Shown: piece after piece, positions 34,447 through 43,652 of the stretch
Layout of the letters: every line of letters begins with the position of its first letter
Numbering within the stretch: the first letter of the stretch is position 1
From: Planctomycetota bacterium
GTDB taxonomy: Bacteria > Planctomycetota > SZUA-567 > H5-PLA8
Assembly (NCBI GenBank): GCA_026692735.1
Contig: JAPLOD010000051.1
Location: 1 to 46,081, forward strand
DNA length: 46,081 bases
Direction of reading: 5' to 3'
The notes under the pieces: generated by a model
Seen by the model: only the letters and a program-made list of their open reading frames with translations
The model's database searches: none
What the model was told of the DNA's origin: nothing
Position numbers and translations under genes: made by a program

Positions 34447-36870
34447 CTACTTCGCCACCTCGGCGCGCTTGCGTAGCATCTCGCGCTGGCGCTTCAGCTC
34501 CTCGTCCTTGCGCGCCTTGCGCGTGGCGAGCATGTCCTCTTCGCTCACGAGCTTCGTCAGCGCCTCGATTGTGTCGCCGAGGTCCTTGTGGGCCTTGAGG
34601 AGGACCGCGGGCTCCCACGTCCAACTGATGAAATCCATGCCGGTGACCTCATCGGGTATCCGCAGGACGGCCTTGGCCTTGTCGAGAAGGTCCTTGGCCT
34701 TGTCGGCGAGCGCGGCGTCCGTCTTGCGCTTCGCTTCGAGCGTCTCCACGTAGTCGCGCAGGACGTAGTGGCTCTCCCAGTCTTCGATGCCGTCGCGGAT
34801 GTTCTCAAGACGCACGGAACTGAACGGACCGTCAGGCCCCGGGTAAAAAAGGTTCCCGTCGCCGTTGTAGACCATGCTGCTGCCGAATGCGCCCGGCGAG
34901 TGCGGTGTCTCCGGCCACTTCTTGCCGTTCTTGGGCTGGTTGAACTTCCAGATGTTGTAGCAGTAGTACTCGAAACCCGTCGGGCCGAACTTCCAGGTGA
35001 GCCAGAACAGAACGCGCGACGCGACCAGCGGGTCCTCCATCTGGACGTTTGGGCAGGGGAGCATCGGCCCCGCGGCCACGTACCAGAAGAACTTCTCGCC
35101 TTTCTCGCGGCAGCGCTGGATCATGGCCGGCGTGTCCTCAGCCGAAATGGCATAGGTGTGGCCTTTGCCCGCCTTGTAGTCAATCTGGGGATCGAAGATG
35201 TCTATGATGCCTTCCAGCTCCGGCCGCGGGTAGCTGCCGCCGATCATGATCAGCAGCTCCGGGCACGTCTTGCGGATGCTGTCCGACCGCCGCCGCATCT
35301 CGTCCCACTTGTTGGTTTCGTCGCCGATGTAGACGAGCGCCTTGTCAATCAGCCCCAGTTCCTTGACCTTGTCGTACCGTTCCTTGAGCTTGGCCGGATC
35401 GCCCTTGTAGTTGCCGGAAAGGTAGATCGTCTGCGCGCCGCGCTTGACGCAATACGGGATGTCCTCGAGTGACGGCGAGAGCGTGTCAGCATACTGCTCG
35501 GTCGGCGTGAAACGGTGGTCCAGGAGAAAGTCCACGTACTTGCGTTTCAGCTCAGGCGTGACCGTTCCGTAGTATTTCCGGATCTCGTCCCAGCAGGTCT
35601 GCCCCATTGTCTCGAAGTTCCACTGCTCCGGGATTCTGTAGTTCCAGACACGGACGGTCAGCGTGAGGTCGCGGGGCGGCGCGTTCTTGGCTTTGACATT
35701 GATCGTTCCCGCGTACGAGCCGCCGGGCGTTTCCGGCTTCGTGCGTACAGTGAACCAGAAGGGCGTGGACATCTGGAGCGGGCAGTCCATGGGCTTGTCC
35801 CACACCAGCGGGTCCGGCAGGACGAAGTTCTTCCCGTGGAAGTACCAGTCCTTGATCTTCGGGTTGGGGACCATCTGGAACATCTCTTCGCCGTGGCATG
35901 CGATGTCTTCCTTGGGGATCTTCGCGCCGCTCTTCGCGTCCACGAGGTCCGTCCATTCGAAGCAGACTTCCTGCAGCGGTTCGACAGTCGGATAGACCAC
36001 GACCTGGAAGCCTTCGAACTCGTTCCGCGCCATGCAGAGCGCGTAGCTTTCCTCGAACGGGCCCCGGAAGCGGAAGCGTGTGCTCTGGTCGCAGATCCGC
36101 TCGAGCGTGTGGGTCATGCCAACGAGGTACGGCTTGTCGAGCGGCGCGAAGTCGAGCACCAGCCGGGGCCGCTTGTCCTTGTCCGCATGCTGCGCCGACG
36201 GGATGTCAATCTCGGCGGTGTTCGGGAAGCGCGTGTCACCGAGAGCCATGCCCTGCAGAGCCAAACCGTGATTGGCTGACGCGTCGGCGAGCCATTTCCT
36301 CGCGGCCGAAGTCACGTTGAAGTCCATCCATTTCCCGCCATCGGGCACGCCGAGGAACTTGTACTTGTGCGGAAAGTACTGGCCGTTGAACTCCCAGAGT
36401 TCGTAGGAGTCCAGCACGCCGCGAGGGCGTCCGCGGCCGGAGTCGCTCGTCGTGTCGAGCGTTCCGCCCGGCTCTTTCCACGGTTTGCCGGCCGACGCGT
36501 TCGTCCAATCCGCGTCCGCACCCCAGGGCTCCAGGACTTCGCGACAGGCGGTCTCCGCGATCATCCGCAGCTTCTGCGCGGCAGGCACGAAGACCTCCAG
36601 GCGCGCCTGCGCCAGTTTCTTGGTCTTCAGCGCCTCGGGGATCTCGAACCGGATGAGGATGCTGTTGCTTGTCCCGCGCAGCGCCAAGGCCCCGGCGTCC
36701 GTCTGCTTCGGCTTCTGCGCTTTCCCGCCCCACAACGTCACGGCGCGGCAACCGGCGTACCCCTGGTTGCCTTCCTGCAGAACGACCGTCTCCGCCCATG
36801 CTGCCGACACGCAGACGCTCGCCATCGCCAGCAGTAGCGCGCCAAATGGTTTCACCACGAAGAACACGAA
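34447..36870 (-). CDS. Secreted DUF4091-type glycoside hydrolase-like protein with DNRLRE-like N-terminal domain
   Basis: GALLLAMASVCVSAAWA signal region; SILIRFEIPEALKTKKLAQARLEVFV; C-terminal NLFYPGPDGPFSSVRLENIRDGIEDWESHYVL; 5' boundary approximate (track start 37098). Confidence 0.75.
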   Translation of the reverse strand, partial: FVFFVVKPFGALLLAMASVCVSAAWAETVVLQEGNQGYAGCRAVTLWGGKAQKPKQTDAGALALRGTSNSILIRFEIPEALKTKKLAQARLEVFVPAAQKLRMIAETACREVLEPWGADADWTNASAGKPWKEPGGTLDTTSDSGRGRPRGVLDSYELWEFNGQYFPHKYKFLGVPDGGKWMDFNVTSAARKWLADASANHGLALQGMALGDTRFPNTAEIDIPSAQHADKDKRPRLVLDFAPLDKPYLVGMTHTLERICDQSTRFRFRGPFEESYALCMARNEFEGFQVVVYPTVEPLQEVCFEWTDLVDAKSGAKIPKEDIACHGEEMFQMVPNPKIKDWYFHGKNFVLPDPLVWDKPMDCPLQMSTPFWFTVRTKPETPGGSYAGTINVKAKNAPPRDLTLTVRVWNYRIPEQWNFETMGQTCWDEIRKYYGTVTPELKRKYVDFLLDHRFTPTEQYADTLSPSLEDIPYCVKRGAQTIYLSGNYKGDPAKLKERYDKVKELGLIDKALVYIGDETNKWDEMRRRSDSIRKTCPELLIMIGGSYPRPELEGIIDIFDPQIDYKAGKGHTYAISAEDTPAMIQRCREKGEKFFWYVAAGPMLPCPNVQMEDPLVASRVLFWLTWKFGPTGFEYYCYNIWKFNQPKNGKKWPETPHSPGAFGSSMVYNGDGNLFYPGPDGPFSSVRLENIRDGIEDWESHYVLRDYVETLEAKRKTDAALADKAKDLLDKAKAVLRIPDEVTGMDFISWTWEPAVLLKAHKDLGDTIEALTKLVSEEDMLATRKARKDEELKRQREMLRKRAEVAK

Positions 36871-36927
36871 GACAGGACATGAATTCAAGAAACGTTGGTC
36901 ATCCTTTTCTTCGTGGCCTTCGTGGTT
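36853..36927. repeat. Palindromic 9-mer family, copy F, overlapping the start/signal region of the DUF4091 gene
   Basis: caccacgaagaacacgaagacaggacatg ... ttcttcgtggccttcgtggtt. Confidence 0.9.
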
Positions 36928-37160
36928 CGCCTTGCCGGTCGCGGTGTAACGCTTGCGCTCCCTTGACATGCGTGGCGGCATCGCAGGGCAGTAGCGCATA
37001 ACGCCCTCCTCGTGAGAGACCCTTCTTACGTACACCGGGGTACGGAGCTCATCCGGGAAGCCCATGAGACCCATAGCGACAAGCTGGCCGTAGCGCACAG
37101 TCTTGGCGAGAATTCGTGCGCCGTCTGCGCTTGTGCGTGACCGGCTTCAGTGGCGGTCTG

Positions 37161-37604
37161 TCAGTTCAGTGGCGATATCTTCAGCAGCGCCGTGCCGACC
37201 CTCACGCAGATACGGTTGTTGCCTTTCTTCGTGGTCAGCAGGTCGAGCAGCTTCGGCTTGCAGACAATGGCCTGCGGGCCAATCTCGCCGAGTGCCTCGG
37301 TGGCCGCTTCGCAGAGCTGGTCGTTGTCCTTCTCCAGGCACTCCTCCAGCACCTTGATCGCTTCCTTGACGATGCCTGACTTGAAGACTTTCCCTTCGGA
37401 GAACGCCTGCCCGAGCGCCTGCACGGCCTGGAGCTTGCAGTCGAGGCTGTTGCTGGGCTCGTTAACCACGTCCACGATTCGCGCCAGGCCGTCGAGGCCC
37501 AGTCCGATCAGGCAGTGAAACGCTTCTTTACGGACGTCTGCGGACGCGTCCTTCAGCGTTTCGGTGATGGCGTCAACGACCTGGAGTTGTTCTTCGGGAC
37601 TCAT
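37161..37604 (-). CDS. HEAT-repeat-like protein
   Basis: ASADVRKEAFHCLIGLGLDGLARIVDVV...KLQAVQALGQA...LCEAATEALGEIGPQ. Confidence 0.72.
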   Translation of the reverse strand: MSPEEQLQVVDAITETLKDASADVRKEAFHCLIGLGLDGLARIVDVVNEPSNSLDCKLQAVQALGQAFSEGKVFKSGIVKEAIKVLEECLEKDNDQLCEAATEALGEIGPQAIVCKPKLLDLLTTKKGNNRICVRVGTALLKISPLN

Positions 37605-37721
37605 GGCTCTTCCTTTCCCACCCGACGACAGGAATGTAGCCGTAGTCCCGATAGTGTAGCGCGCTTTCCGCGGCGCGCCGCTGATTTTTCGGGAATCTTG
37701 CCCGCCGCAGCGTATGCCCGT

Positions 37722-37773
37722 TCACTTCCTGCTGCGGTACTCGTACATCCCGTAGCCCACCTCGCGAACGGCG
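37722..37773 (-). pseudogene. 3' remnant of the agarase-like GH gene at 39109
   Basis: Minus strand encodes PAVREVGYGMYEYRSRK-stop vs AAVREVGYGMYEYRLGKK-stop. Confidence 0.75.
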
Positions 37774-37774
37774 G

Positions 37775-37814
37775 GGTGGCCCAGCCCAGAGCGCAGCGGT
37801 TGGGCTGGGTGGCC
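37775..37814. repeat. GGCCCAGCCCA/TGGGCTGGGTGGCC palindrome
   Basis: ggtggcccagcccagagcgcagcggttgggctgggtggcc. Confidence 0.78.
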
Positions 37815-37925
37815 GAAAGCCACAAGAAGCCCCTCCCTGCTCCTGCGCCGTCACCCCGCGCTTATGTGGAAGTGACGAAGACGCCGTAGCCCGCCGTCCC
37901 GTGAAAACCGTGGTACAATCCCGCC

Positions 37926-39038
37926 ATGTGCCGGACCCTGGCCTGCCTCTTTCTCGCGTGCGCGTGGGCCCGCGCCGCTGACGCACCGCCGGCGCCGTAT
38001 CCTCTCTGGGACGGCCAGGAATCCATCGAGCAATACGCCAAGCGCGTGAACCTGCCGCCGACGAAGACGCTGGACCTCGGCGGCGGCGTCAACCTCGAAC
38101 TCGTGCTGATACCGGCGGGGAAGTTTATCATGGCGACGCCGGAACCGAAGCCCGTGGACGAGGACGGCTTCCACAAAAAGATCATCGTCGGTAAGTGTGT
38201 CTTCGCCGTGGGTGTCGGCGTGTTGTTGGTCCTCATCGCGACGATCATCGCCCGCGCCATCCGCCACCGCCACAGGCCCCAATACTCGCTCGCGCTGTTC
38301 ACCGTGATGACCCTCGTCGCTGGCGTCGCCGTCCTCGGCGGCATGCACTGGTGGTTCTCGACGAAGGCGCTGGCCCAGGCCCAGGCCGACTACAAAGCGG
38401 CCCTGACGCGTTACCAGAGTTCATACGATTGGGAGAAGCCCGCGCATGACGTGACGCTCAGCGCGCCGTTCCACATGGGCAAATACGAGGTGACGCAGGC
38501 GCAGTACGCGGCGGTAATGGGCACGAACCCGAGCCACTTCAGAGGTGCGAACCTGCCCGTGGAGCAGGTGTCGTGGAACGACGCGGCGGAGTTTTGCAGG
38601 AAGGTCAGCGAGAAGGCTGGCTTGGTCGTGCGACTGCCCACGGACGCGGAGCGGGAGTATGCCTGCCGCGCCGGAACAACGACGACGTACTACACAGGTG
38701 ATACTGAGGCCGACCTGGGGCGAGCGGCTTGGTACAGCGCCAACAGCGGCGGCAAAACGCACCCCGTTGGTCAGAAGGAACCGAACGCATTCGGATTGTA
38801 CGACATGCACGGCAATGTCTGGGAATGGTGTCAGGACTGGTACGAGGGATACAAGCCGGGAGCGGTTGTTGACCCGCAGGGGCCGCCCGAAGGCCAGCTC
38901 CGCGTGTTGCGGGGCGGCTCCTGGGGCAACCGTGCCGGGTACTGCCGGTCGGCGTACCGTCTCCGGGGCTTCCCCGATTACCGCTTCGACTTCATCGGTT
39001 TTCGGGTTGTGGTGGTTGTGGCTCCCAGCACGCCGTAG
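37926..39038 (+). CDS. Formylglycine-generating enzyme (SUMF1/FGE-sulfatase) family protein with a TM segment inside the domain
   Basis: LVLIPAGKFIMATPEP, two hydrophobic helices, then FHMGKYEVTQAQYAAVMGTNPSHF, NVWEWCQDWY, LRGGSW. Confidence 0.88.
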   Translation: MCRTLACLFLACAWARAADAPPAPYPLWDGQESIEQYAKRVNLPPTKTLDLGGGVNLELVLIPAGKFIMATPEPKPVDEDGFHKKIIVGKCVFAVGVGVLLVLIATIIARAIRHRHRPQYSLALFTVMTLVAGVAVLGGMHWWFSTKALAQAQADYKAALTRYQSSYDWEKPAHDVTLSAPFHMGKYEVTQAQYAAVMGTNPSHFRGANLPVEQVSWNDAAEFCRKVSEKAGLVVRLPTDAEREYACRAGTTTTYYTGDTEADLGRAAWYSANSGGKTHPVGQKEPNAFGLYDMHGNVWEWCQDWYEGYKPGAVVDPQGPPEGQLRVLRGGSWGNRAGYCRSAYRLRGFPDYRFDFIGFRVVVVVAPSTP

Positions 39039-39060
39039 TTCCGCGGTGCCGCTTGCCGTT

Positions 39061-39094
39061 CAATCGCAAATCGAAAATCGCAAATCGAAAATCC
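39061..39094. repeat. Heptamer array (AAATCGA/AAATCGC)
   Basis: caatcgcaaatcgaaaatcgcaaatcgaaaatcc. Confidence 0.88.
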
Positions 39095-39108
39095 GCCCCC
39101 GTCACCCG

Positions 39109-40951
39109 TCACTTCTTGCCGAGCCTGTATTCGTACATCCCATACCCCACCTCCCGCACCGCCGCGATGGTCTCCACGTAGGGCGTATCGGCGTTGTCCA
39201 CGAGGCCGATCTGGTAGTTCTCCTCGTCGTAGGGGCGTCCCGTCGTGGACTCATCCCTGTACTGGAACCAGTGGGTGCCGACAAACTGCGGATGACGCAG
39301 CGCGCCCTGCACGTAATCCTTGTACGTCTTTGCGCGCTCGTCCTGGCTCTTCGTTGCCACCAGCCCGGTGTGGAACATGCCCCGGTCCAGGGCGCCGAAG
39401 TGGAACTCGCCGACAATCAGCGGCACGTCCGCCTTGGCCGGGCACCTGAAGCTCGCGATGCTTCGCTGGTACAGGTTGTAGCTGACCACGTCGCAGAACT
39501 TCGCCGCCGCTTCCACGGCGCGGGGGTTCACCCAGGCGAAGCGGCAGCCCAGGTAGAGCTGCTTGGGCGCGATCTCCTTCACCGCGTCGCGGATGACCCT
39601 GAAGTACTCCTCGGCCGTCTTCGTGTAGAACGCGCGGAGATCGTCCTTCATCGCGCCGGGCGCCTTCTTCACGTCAATGGCGCCGCGGTGCTGCAGGAGC
39701 GCGTCCCACGAGTCGTGCTTCGTGCCCCAGGCTTCGTTCAGCTTGCAGGTCGCCGCGCCCTTCCTGGGCCGCTCTGGCGATGTACGTATCGGACCAGTTG
39801 GCGATGGTGTTCATGCCCCAACTGCGCAGGCGCCTGTGCGCCAGTTCCGCGGCTTTCGGCTTCCATTCGGAACCGAACTTGCGCATCAGGTTCGCCTGCC
39901 CGAAGTCGAAGCATTGCACCGTCCGGCCCTTGTAGTAGCCGTGCAGCGCGTACTGCTTGCTCAGGCAGCTCTTGAACTCCGGCTGATCGCCGGGGAAGTC
40001 CTTGAACCACTCCTTGCGTTCCTCGATCGGCGTTGACGCGTAGGAGTTCACGCAGTCCACGCCGTGCGACCAGAAAAGCTTCCCCTCGGGGTCCACCAGC
40101 CACCACTTGCCCTCGTGCTTGGCGACGCGGAAGAACCCCGTCGCCTCCAGCGCCGGGCCGTTCTTCCAGCCGCCGTACTGGTCCCACTGCTCCGGGCCCG
40201 GCTTCTCCTTCAGCTCCTTCTCCTCGTCCTCGACGTGCTTCTTCAACTCCTCGAGCGAATGCGTCTTGCCGGGCCAATCCGCGTGGATGTACTGGCCGAA
40301 CGCGTCAATGAAGGGGAAGAAATCCTTCGCCTCTATTGGTGGCGGCGGCGTGTACGAACCGCCCGCGCGCGCGTTGTCAATCTCGAAGAGGTGGTCCTCC
40401 TTGGGCTTTGGCACGAAGATCAGGAACTGGGTCACGTTCGCGGCGTCAATCGTCCCGCTGCCGCCCTTGACGGCGGCCGGGACATCCCGCATCCCGAACA
40501 GCTTGACATCCGGCGCCCCCGGAGCGCGCCGCTTGAAGACCACCTTCAGCGTCCCCGCTTCGCCCGGTTTCAGCGTGAGGGACTCGGTGTTGCAGTTTTT
40601 CACGCCGTCCGCGCCGGGATTGTCCACGCGGCAACACACGGTGACTTCATTCGTGCTTGTGTTCTTCACCTCCAGCGCGAGGAATTCGTACTTCGCCAGG
40701 TCCCAGCGCCCCACCGCCCCCGGCGCTTTGAGCGTGATGCCGGGCCACTCTTCCGTGTGGCCGCTGGCGAGCTGCAAAGCGCTGCCGCCGGCGTTCTTGA
40801 CGACGGTCGCCTTTGTGTCGCGGGTGTCCACCTTGTCCGCATCGAAGTTGTTCTCGAAGTCGAACAGTACCTCCTCGCCCGCATCCGCCGTGACGGCGGC
40901 CGACACGGCGCAAACCACCAGCATTGCCAGCGGGAAATATGTTGCGCCCAT
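39109..40951 (-). pseudogene. Agarase-like secreted glycoside hydrolase, frameshifted with probable internal deletion
   Basis: ORF 39674..40951 leaves frame after SWGMNTIANWSDTYIA; homology resumes in another frame at KLNEAWGTKHDSWDALLQHRGAIDVKK and continues to 39109. Confidence 0.72.
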
Positions 40952-40975
40952 TGGAGTCCCCTATCCGGCGGCGGC

Positions 40976-41563
40976 TTACGTTAGAGCAGCGAAGGCGTCC
41001 GTCAGCGTCAGTGTGAAGCCCGGCAGCACATCCTCGCCGTCCAGGCTGTCGTTGCGCCCGACCACCCGCACTTCGCGGCCTTTACGGAAGACGTGAGCCT
41101 TGTGTGCTTGCGGGTCAACCACCCACACCAGCGTCACGCCGGCGGCGAGGAACATGTCCACCTTCTCGGTGATCTCGGACCAGCGGTCCGTGGGAGAAAC
41201 GATCTCGACGCAAAGGTCGGGCGGGGTTTCGAAGTACCCATCCTCCTCGCCCTGTGGCGGAAGGTGCTCCGTCCGAACAAAGCCCACGTCCGGGCCGCGA
41301 ACCGTGTCGGGGTCACGCTCGACGAGCACGCCGGCATCCCCGACGAAAACCCGGCCGAGTCCGCGTGACTCGGCGTAGCGGTCAAGAAGCTTGCCGAGGA
41401 CAAAGCAAAGGAATCCGTGCTTGCGCTTTGGCACCGTCATCGGAACCACCCTCCCGCGTATCAGTTCGCACGACCCCCATTCGGGGTGCTCGGCGTATTC
41501 TGCCGCTGTGACCAGCCTGTCCGTGGGCGGCGCGGGTCGAGCTTCCAATTGTGCAGTATCCAT
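40976..41563 (-). CDS. Uma2 family (DUF820) putative endonuclease
   Basis: CELIRGRVVPM, RGPDVGFV, PPDLCVEIVSPTDRWSEITEKVDMFLAAGVTLVWVVDP. Confidence 0.9.
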   Translation of the reverse strand: MDTAQLEARPAPPTDRLVTAAEYAEHPEWGSCELIRGRVVPMTVPKRKHGFLCFVLGKLLDRYAESRGLGRVFVGDAGVLVERDPDTVRGPDVGFVRTEHLPPQGEEDGYFETPPDLCVEIVSPTDRWSEITEKVDMFLAAGVTLVWVVDPQAHKAHVFRKGREVRVVGRNDSLDGEDVLPGFTLTLTDAFAALT

Positions 41564-41620
41564 AATCTCACCCCTTGCTCCACATATCATAACGCAAGCG
41601 GCCGGTAACTCAATGCCCCG

Positions 41621-42892
41621 TCACTCGCCTTCCGGCCATTTCCTCACCGCGTCCGCGGCCTGGTGCACCAAGCCATCTATCTCGCCGGCGAGATTCTTCC
41701 CCTTGGCATCGCTGTCTGAGTTGAACAACACTGCCCAGTTGATGCCATCATGCCGGCGAACCATGATCGTGGACGAACCGGACAGCAGACCATTGTGCCA
41801 GGTGTTCGCCTTGCCGGTGTTGCCGACGGGACGCACCGACCAGCCGCAGGCATAGTACGCGGCTTTCGGTTTGCCGTTGGTCTCATACCCCGCCGGCCCT
41901 TCCGGCCGTTCGAACATCGGCTTGATGCTTTCCGGTTTCAGAATCTTGCAGCGCGCCGGGTCGTCGAACGCCGCCGCGAAACGCACCAGGTCCACGGCCG
42001 ACGCGATCCAGCCGCCGTGAGCGTCCAGGGCTTCGAGGCAGAACGTCCCGTACGGCAATGGGACTTTCCGGCCGAGCGGCGCGCCCACCACAGCCGCGCC
42101 CGTGCGGCCCTTGCTGTCGAGATACTCCACTTCGCCCGCGGCCCGGCCCTCGGGCAGAGTCTTACCGATGCGCATGGCGGTGATACCCAGCGGCGCGAGG
42201 ACCTTTTCGCGCACGTACGTTTCGTAGGTCTCCCCGCTCGCCCGCTCGATGATCCGCCCGAGGATGCAGTAGCCGAAGTTCGAGTAGGCGTGGCGCGTGC
42301 CGGGATCGAAGTCGAGTTTCCGGCGCAGCATGTAGCGGATGATGTCCTCAGGCGCCGCCGGCGGGTCGGCCTTTTCGGCTTTCGCGATCTCCACGGAACG
42401 GAACATCGGATCGTACGACTTGGCGCTGTCCCAGCCGCCGGTGTGGTGGAGCAGTTGCCTGACCGTCACTTGCTCGAGGCGCGCGTCGCCGATGTTCGCC
42501 GGCCGCATGTCCGGCGAAAGCCGCTCAAGCATCTTGTCGTCGAGCCCGAACTTGCCCTGTTCCACCAACTGCAGGACCGCAACGCCCGTTATGGATTTCG
42601 ACAGGCTGGCGATCCTGAACAGGGACGTGGGCTGCACCGGCTCTTTCTTCTGCGCGTCGGCGAACCCGAAGCCGCGCGCATAGACCAGGCGGCTGTCTTT
42701 CGTAACCGCCAGCGCCGCGCCGGGGACATTGTGCTCCGTCATAAAGGAACGCATCAGCTTGTCGAAGCTAACGAGGTCGGCGTTCTCGGCGCCGGTTACT
42801 GGAAGCACGGCGGCTTCCCCAGCGTACACCGGCAGCAACGCAGCCAGCAGCAGGACCGGAGGAACACGCAGGACGCGCACAACGACGCTCAT
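41621..42892 (-). CDS. Serine hydrolase, beta-lactamase/penicillin-binding family
   Basis: FRIASLSKSITG SxxK motif, HAYSNFGYCILG YxN motif. Confidence 0.92.
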   Translation of the reverse strand: MSVVVRVLRVPPVLLLAALLPVYAGEAAVLPVTGAENADLVSFDKLMRSFMTEHNVPGAALAVTKDSRLVYARGFGFADAQKKEPVQPTSLFRIASLSKSITGVAVLQLVEQGKFGLDDKMLERLSPDMRPANIGDARLEQVTVRQLLHHTGGWDSAKSYDPMFRSVEIAKAEKADPPAAPEDIIRYMLRRKLDFDPGTRHAYSNFGYCILGRIIERASGETYETYVREKVLAPLGITAMRIGKTLPEGRAAGEVEYLDSKGRTGAAVVGAPLGRKVPLPYGTFCLEALDAHGGWIASAVDLVRFAAAFDDPARCKILKPESIKPMFERPEGPAGYETNGKPKAAYYACGWSVRPVGNTGKANTWHNGLLSGSSTIMVRRHDGINWAVLFNSDSDAKGKNLAGEIDGLVHQAADAVRKWPEGE

Positions 42893-43284
42893 GGGCCGCT
42901 GCCAAGCTTCCCCACATGCGTGACGAATTCCGTCACCCGCCGGAGGATGTCTGCGCGGTCCAAATCCTCGCCGAGCGTGTCAAACGCCTCGTAGCGGAAC
43001 TGCACCGCAAAATCGGTGAGCTGCTCCAAAGCGTGGAAGTCCGGCGGCACGGGCTGCGCGCTTTGGCTGAGCGACGAGAACAAGACGCCTAAGTCATGCG
43101 TTCTCGGGCAAGCCACGCCGGCGAACGAAAGCCACGCTTTCAGCGCCTTCTCCACAGCCTGTTGCGCGTGAAAGCCGAATATCTCCGTCGCGAACGCCTT
43201 GGTGTCGAGCATGCCTTCGAGGGCCTGGAGGTCCTTGGCTGCCAGCGCCAGCAAGCGGCGGGCGTTCTCACCGTCGCTCATAGA
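42889..43284 (-). CDS. HEPN domain protein
   Basis: FHAQQAVEKALKAWLSFAGVACPRTHDLGVLF. Confidence 0.85.
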   Translation of the reverse strand, partial: SMSDGENARRLLALAAKDLQALEGMLDTKAFATEIFGFHAQQAVEKALKAWLSFAGVACPRTHDLGVLFSSLSQSAQPVPPDFHALEQLTDFAVQFRYEAFDTLGEDLDRADILRRVTEFVTHVGKLGSGP

Positions 43285-43603
43285 GCAGTCTCCCCTCGCG
43301 CACACAGTGGCCGATGATATGGTTGAGGGAGCCTCGCCAGCGTTTCACCTCGTCCACGCTGTAGACGAGTATGTCCTTGGGCAGGCCGAACGCTGCCAGT
43401 GCGCGCCTGATGCGCCACAGCTCGCTCCAACGGCTGCGCCCCTCGCCGAACGGCGCGTCCTCGACGACGAGCAAGTCCACGTCCGAATCCGCCGTGGCCC
43501 GCCCTTGGGCGTAGGACCCGAAGAGATAGATGCGTTCCGGCTGGATGTCCTGCACCAGCGCCGCCACCATCTGTGCCAGGAGCTTCTCATCCGCCTGGAC
43601 CAT
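43268..43603 (-). CDS. MNT-type nucleotidyltransferase, overlaps HEPN gene
   Basis: IYLFGSYAQGRATADSDVDLLVV. Confidence 0.9.
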   Translation of the reverse strand: MVQADEKLLAQMVAALVQDIQPERIYLFGSYAQGRATADSDVDLLVVEDAPFGEGRSRWSELWRIRRALAAFGLPKDILVYSVDEVKRWRGSLNHIIGHCVREGRLLYERR

Positions 43604-43652
43604 ACTCGCATACCCCGCTGCCCCGCGGCCCACTCCACGATCAGGCATGGCA

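Noticed and set aside
43268-43603. HEPN/MNT as a novel defense system
   Set aside because: A well-known toxin-antitoxin-like family combination; no extra defense genes nearby.
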